Below, one piece after another: positions 61,576 to 64,000 of a stretch of 64,000 nucleotides of DNA. The translations under genes and the position numbers were made by a program. The notes beneath the pieces are model-generated. The model saw only the letters and a list, made by a program, of their open reading frames with translations, was not told the DNA's origin and ran no database searches. Every line of letters starts with the position of its first letter. The stretch's first letter is position 1. The stretch is from Erythrobacter litoralis (GTDB taxonomy: Bacteria; Pseudomonadota; Alphaproteobacteria; Sphingomonadales; Sphingomonadaceae), in the NCBI RefSeq assembly GCF_001719165.1, contig NZ_CP017057.1:248001-312000 (forward strand), in the 5' to 3' direction.

Positions 61576-62493
61576 ATGAGCTTCGTAAACACCGCTACAG
61601 GTACTTTTTACAATCGCTCGCTTAGCCAAATGAGCGAACTGCGGGGCAACATCGAACGTCTGCAGACCCAGATTGCTACAGGAAAGCGGTTGGAACGCGG
61701 ATCGGATGACCCGGCCGCAGCCGCCCAACTCCGCCAATTGGCGCGCCGTGAGATATTGAGCACAGCCGATGCAAGCAATGCCGCATCGGTGGATCAGGAT
61801 CTTACCTCTGCGACCACGGAGCTAGCCGCAGTTACCAACCTCCTGCAGCGCGCACGCGAACTGGCGCTTGGTGCCGCAAGCGATACGAGCGGAGCGGCTG
61901 GGAGAGAGGCGATTGCTTTCGAGATCGAACAGTTGGGCGAAGAATTGTTCGCGCGCGCAAATGCAGAAGGCCCCGGTGGTGAGCCCCTATTTGCCGGTCT
62001 TGCAGCCGGACCGGCTTTTACACGCGATGGCACGGGTGCCGTAACCTATGCGGGGACTACGCAATCGCTTTCAGTGCCAGTTGGACAGGGTACCGAGATC
62101 GAGCGAGGGCTCGACGGCGCTCAGTTGTTCGAATTCGACGTCGCAGGATCACCCTCCAATGCCTTCGCCGTTCTTAGAGGGCTGGCCGACGCGCTGCGTG
62201 GCGGCACACCCGATCCGTCCGCATCGGCTTCGGCAGCGATCGAAGGGATCGACGCGGCGCTAACTACCGTAAATCGAGGACAGACTATCCTGGGTGCCCG
62301 GCTCGCATGGGTAGAGACCGTCCGCCAAGAACAGCTGGATCGTTCAGTGGCGATCGCTGAGCGCCGCAGCGAAGTTGGGGATACCCAGATCGGGGATGCA
62401 ATCGCCAAGTTGCAGCAATCGATGACAGCGCTCGAAGCGAGCCAAGCTGCCTTCACCCGGGTGAGTTCGCTCACCTTATTCAACGCGCTCTGA
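61576..62493 (+). CDS. flgL: Flagellar hook-associated protein 3, FlgL
   Basis: The 305-residue product has the flagellin-like N-terminus FYNRSLSQMSELRGNIERLQ, TQIATGKRLERGSDDPAAAA, VTNLLQRARELALGAASDTS and the C-terminal ARLAWVETVRQEQLDRSVAI. It is the second junction protein between hook and filament. It follows flgK by 17 bp. Confidence 0.93.
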   Translation: MSFVNTATGTFYNRSLSQMSELRGNIERLQTQIATGKRLERGSDDPAAAAQLRQLARREILSTADASNAASVDQDLTSATTELAAVTNLLQRARELALGAASDTSGAAGREAIAFEIEQLGEELFARANAEGPGGEPLFAGLAAGPAFTRDGTGAVTYAGTTQSLSVPVGQGTEIERGLDGAQLFEFDVAGSPSNAFAVLRGLADALRGGTPDPSASASAAIEGIDAALTTVNRGQTILGARLAWVETVRQEQLDRSVAIAERRSEVGDTQIGDAIAKLQQSMTALEASQAAFTRVSSLTLFNAL

Positions 62494-62521
62494 TTCACCC
62501 CCCTGCCAGGAGCAGTTCCCA

Positions 62522-63385
62522 GTGTTCGTCGCCATCGGTATCATCGTTCTGCTCGTCATGGTGTTTGGCGGCTTCATTCTGGCGGGCGGCGCGATCGGCC
62601 CCGTACTTGCTGCGCTTCCACTTGAGTTCATGATCATCGGCGGCGCCGCAATCGGCGCAGTCCTGATCGGCAACTCGACGCATGAAATCAAGCTACTCGC
62701 AAGCGGGCTCAAAAAGGTCTTTGTGGGCCCGAAGTATAACGATCAGGATCATATCGATGCGATCGCCTTGACCAGCAAGTTGATGAAGCTGCTTCGCACG
62801 GAAGGAGCGGTAGCCCTTGAAAGCCACGTCACGGAGCCCGCGAATTCAGCGATTTTCAGCGAATATCCGCGGATTCAGAATGACCGCGTGCTCACTACCA
62901 TGATATGCGATCCGCTTACCTTGCTCGTGGTGTCAAGCGGCACGCTTGATACGCATGCGGTGGAGGAGGTCATCGATTCGGCGATCAAGACCGAGTTGCA
63001 CGAAATGGCCGAGCCAGAGCATACTATTCAATCTCTCGCTGACGCTTTCCCCGCTCTCGGCATTGTTGCCGCGGTGCTGGGCGTTATCAAGACGATGGGT
63101 TCGATCAACGAGCCACCCGAAGTGCTCGGCAAGATGATCGGCGCGGCGCTCGTCGGAACCTTTCTTGGGGTCTTGCTCGCTTATGGTTTCGTTGGCCCGA
63201 TGGCGAGCCGCCTCAAGCAGATCAATACCCGCGATCAGCAAGTCTTCCACTCGATCAAGCAGGTGATCATCGCGTCGCTTCATGGCTACCCTCAACCCCT
63301 GGTGCTCGAAGCGGCGCGCTCCGGTTTGGCGCCGTCGCACCGGCCCAAGTTAACGGAATTGCTCGACATGATGCGGAGCAATTGA
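62522..63385 (+). CDS. motA: Flagellar motor stator protein MotA
   Basis: The 287-residue proton channel subunit has four spans (FVAIGIIVLLVMVFGGFILA, PLEFMIIGGAAIGAVLIGNS, and two near LADAFPALGIVAAVLGVIKT and MIGAALVGTFLGVLLAYGFV). The conserved prolines in ADAFPALG and FVGPMASRL are present. GTG start with AGGAG 9 bp upstream. It pairs with MotB, which starts 2 bp after its stop. Confidence 0.95.
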   Translation: MFVAIGIIVLLVMVFGGFILAGGAIGPVLAALPLEFMIIGGAAIGAVLIGNSTHEIKLLASGLKKVFVGPKYNDQDHIDAIALTSKLMKLLRTEGAVALESHVTEPANSAIFSEYPRIQNDRVLTTMICDPLTLLVVSSGTLDTHAVEEVIDSAIKTELHEMAEPEHTIQSLADAFPALGIVAAVLGVIKTMGSINEPPEVLGKMIGAALVGTFLGVLLAYGFVGPMASRLKQINTRDQQVFHSIKQVIIASLHGYPQPLVLEAARSGLAPSHRPKLTELLDMMRSN

Positions 63386-63386
63386 C

Positions 63387-64000
63387 ATGGCACTTGACGA
63401 TCCCGCGCGTCCCGGGGACAGCGCGAGCCACGCGAGCCCTGCGCCAATCATTGTCAAGAAGATTACTGTCGAGGCCGCAGGCCATCACGGAGGTGCCTGG
63501 AAAGTCGCTTATGCGGACTTCGTAACTGCTATGATGGCGTTCTTCCTTCTTCTTTGGCTTCTCGGGGCGACCGAGGAAAACCAGCGAAGGGGAATCGCGG
63601 ACTACTTCACACCGACACTGGTCAAGATGCGCAAGGAAAGCGCGGGGTCTCATGGGCTCCTAGGCGGATCCTCAATAACTGATCCCGACAATTACCCGAA
63701 TGCAATGGGCCAAACTGGCACGCGATCTATAACGATTCCGCGTGGCGTTACGGGCGGCCCTGTGGAGGGTGGCGGTCGCGGCGAATTGGAAGCGGACAAG
63801 CTCAAGGAACTGCGCGACAAGATCGACAAGAAGCTCGCCCAGCGCCGCCAATTGGCCCACCTTGCACGTCAGGTCCGTGTGATGCGAGCTCCGGAGGGTA
63901 TCCGTATCGACCTTGTCGACGATGCAGATTTTTCGATGTTCGAGCTTGGGACCACGATTCTCACCAAAGAAGCTCGGGGCTTGCTTCAGATTATGGCTGA
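63387..64000 (+). CDS. motB: Flagellar motor stator protein MotB (3' end outside window)
   Basis: The visible 204 codons give the N-terminal IIVKKITVEAAGHHGGAWKV, the proton-carrying Asp in AYADFVTAMMAFFLLLWLLG, the plug/linker region, and the start of the OmpA-like peptidoglycan-binding domain (RIDLVDDADFSMFELGTTIL). The frame is open at the right edge. Together with MotA it forms the main stator. Confidence 0.93.
   Translation, partial: MALDDPARPGDSASHASPAPIIVKKITVEAAGHHGGAWKVAYADFVTAMMAFFLLLWLLGATEENQRRGIADYFTPTLVKMRKESAGSHGLLGGSSITDPDNYPNAMGQTGTRSITIPRGVTGGPVEGGGRGELEADKLKELRDKIDKKLAQRRQLAHLARQVRVMRAPEGIRIDLVDDADFSMFELGTTILTKEARGLLQIMA

Overview
The window is high-GC alphaproteobacterial chromosome. 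Its gene content points to Sphingomonadales, most likely an Erythrobacter-like genus: a serine palmitoyltransferase with its own acyl carrier protein, a DivK-type response regulator, a Gly-rich double cold-shock protein and an HIG1 / cobalamin adenosyltransferase / 3-hydroxyacyl-CoA dehydrogenase row. This placement is inferred from gene content; there is no rRNA or tRNA in the window to confirm it.

Bases 1-43.8 kb are mostly housekeeping genes in short operons. In order: the end of pheT; prfC; a hydrolase and a PPOX-like protein; glnK-amtB behind a clear sigma-54 promoter; a GMC oxidoreductase and a sterol-desaturase-like hydroxylase; a periplasmic M20 amidohydrolase; a two-domain cold-shock protein; argD-argF-hslO; queC and an MFS carrier; an OmpA-like porin with 29 consecutive prolines; a decayed helix-turn-helix pseudogene; spt-acp; a Pycsar-effector-like membrane protein; divK; a tightly overlapped five-gene operon (DUF3572, HAD, RidA, GDPD, GNAT-like); dksA; a PilZ protein; a family 5 solute-binding lipoprotein; the kynurenine operon kynA-kynB-kynU; an HNH nuclease; gluQ; HIG1-ATR-HBD; mutS; maeB; and a YciE-like ferritin fold protein.

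Bases 43.85-45.1 kb are an AT-richer, gene-poor junction. It holds an overlooked 52-residue ORF, an inverted repeat and two tandem 18-bp repeats in front of a winged-helix gene. After it comes a flagellar island that runs off the right edge. A leftward block carries flgA, flgM-flgN and a transglycosylase-flhA-fliA operon. Then come a diguanylate cyclase and a leftward MotA/ExbD-like pair. A rightward block carries flgBCDEFGHIJKL-motA-motB, with motB cut by the window end. Three sigma-54 -24/-12 elements, for flgA, for the transglycosylase-flhA-fliA operon and for flgB, together with FliA and FlgM, fit a sigma-54 then sigma-28 hierarchy. Two PilZ proteins and a GGDEF enzyme suggest c-di-GMP control. 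Unusual points are the compact FlgD, FlgE and FlgJ, a flagellar transglycosylase without a signal peptide, and the extra proton-channel-like pair.
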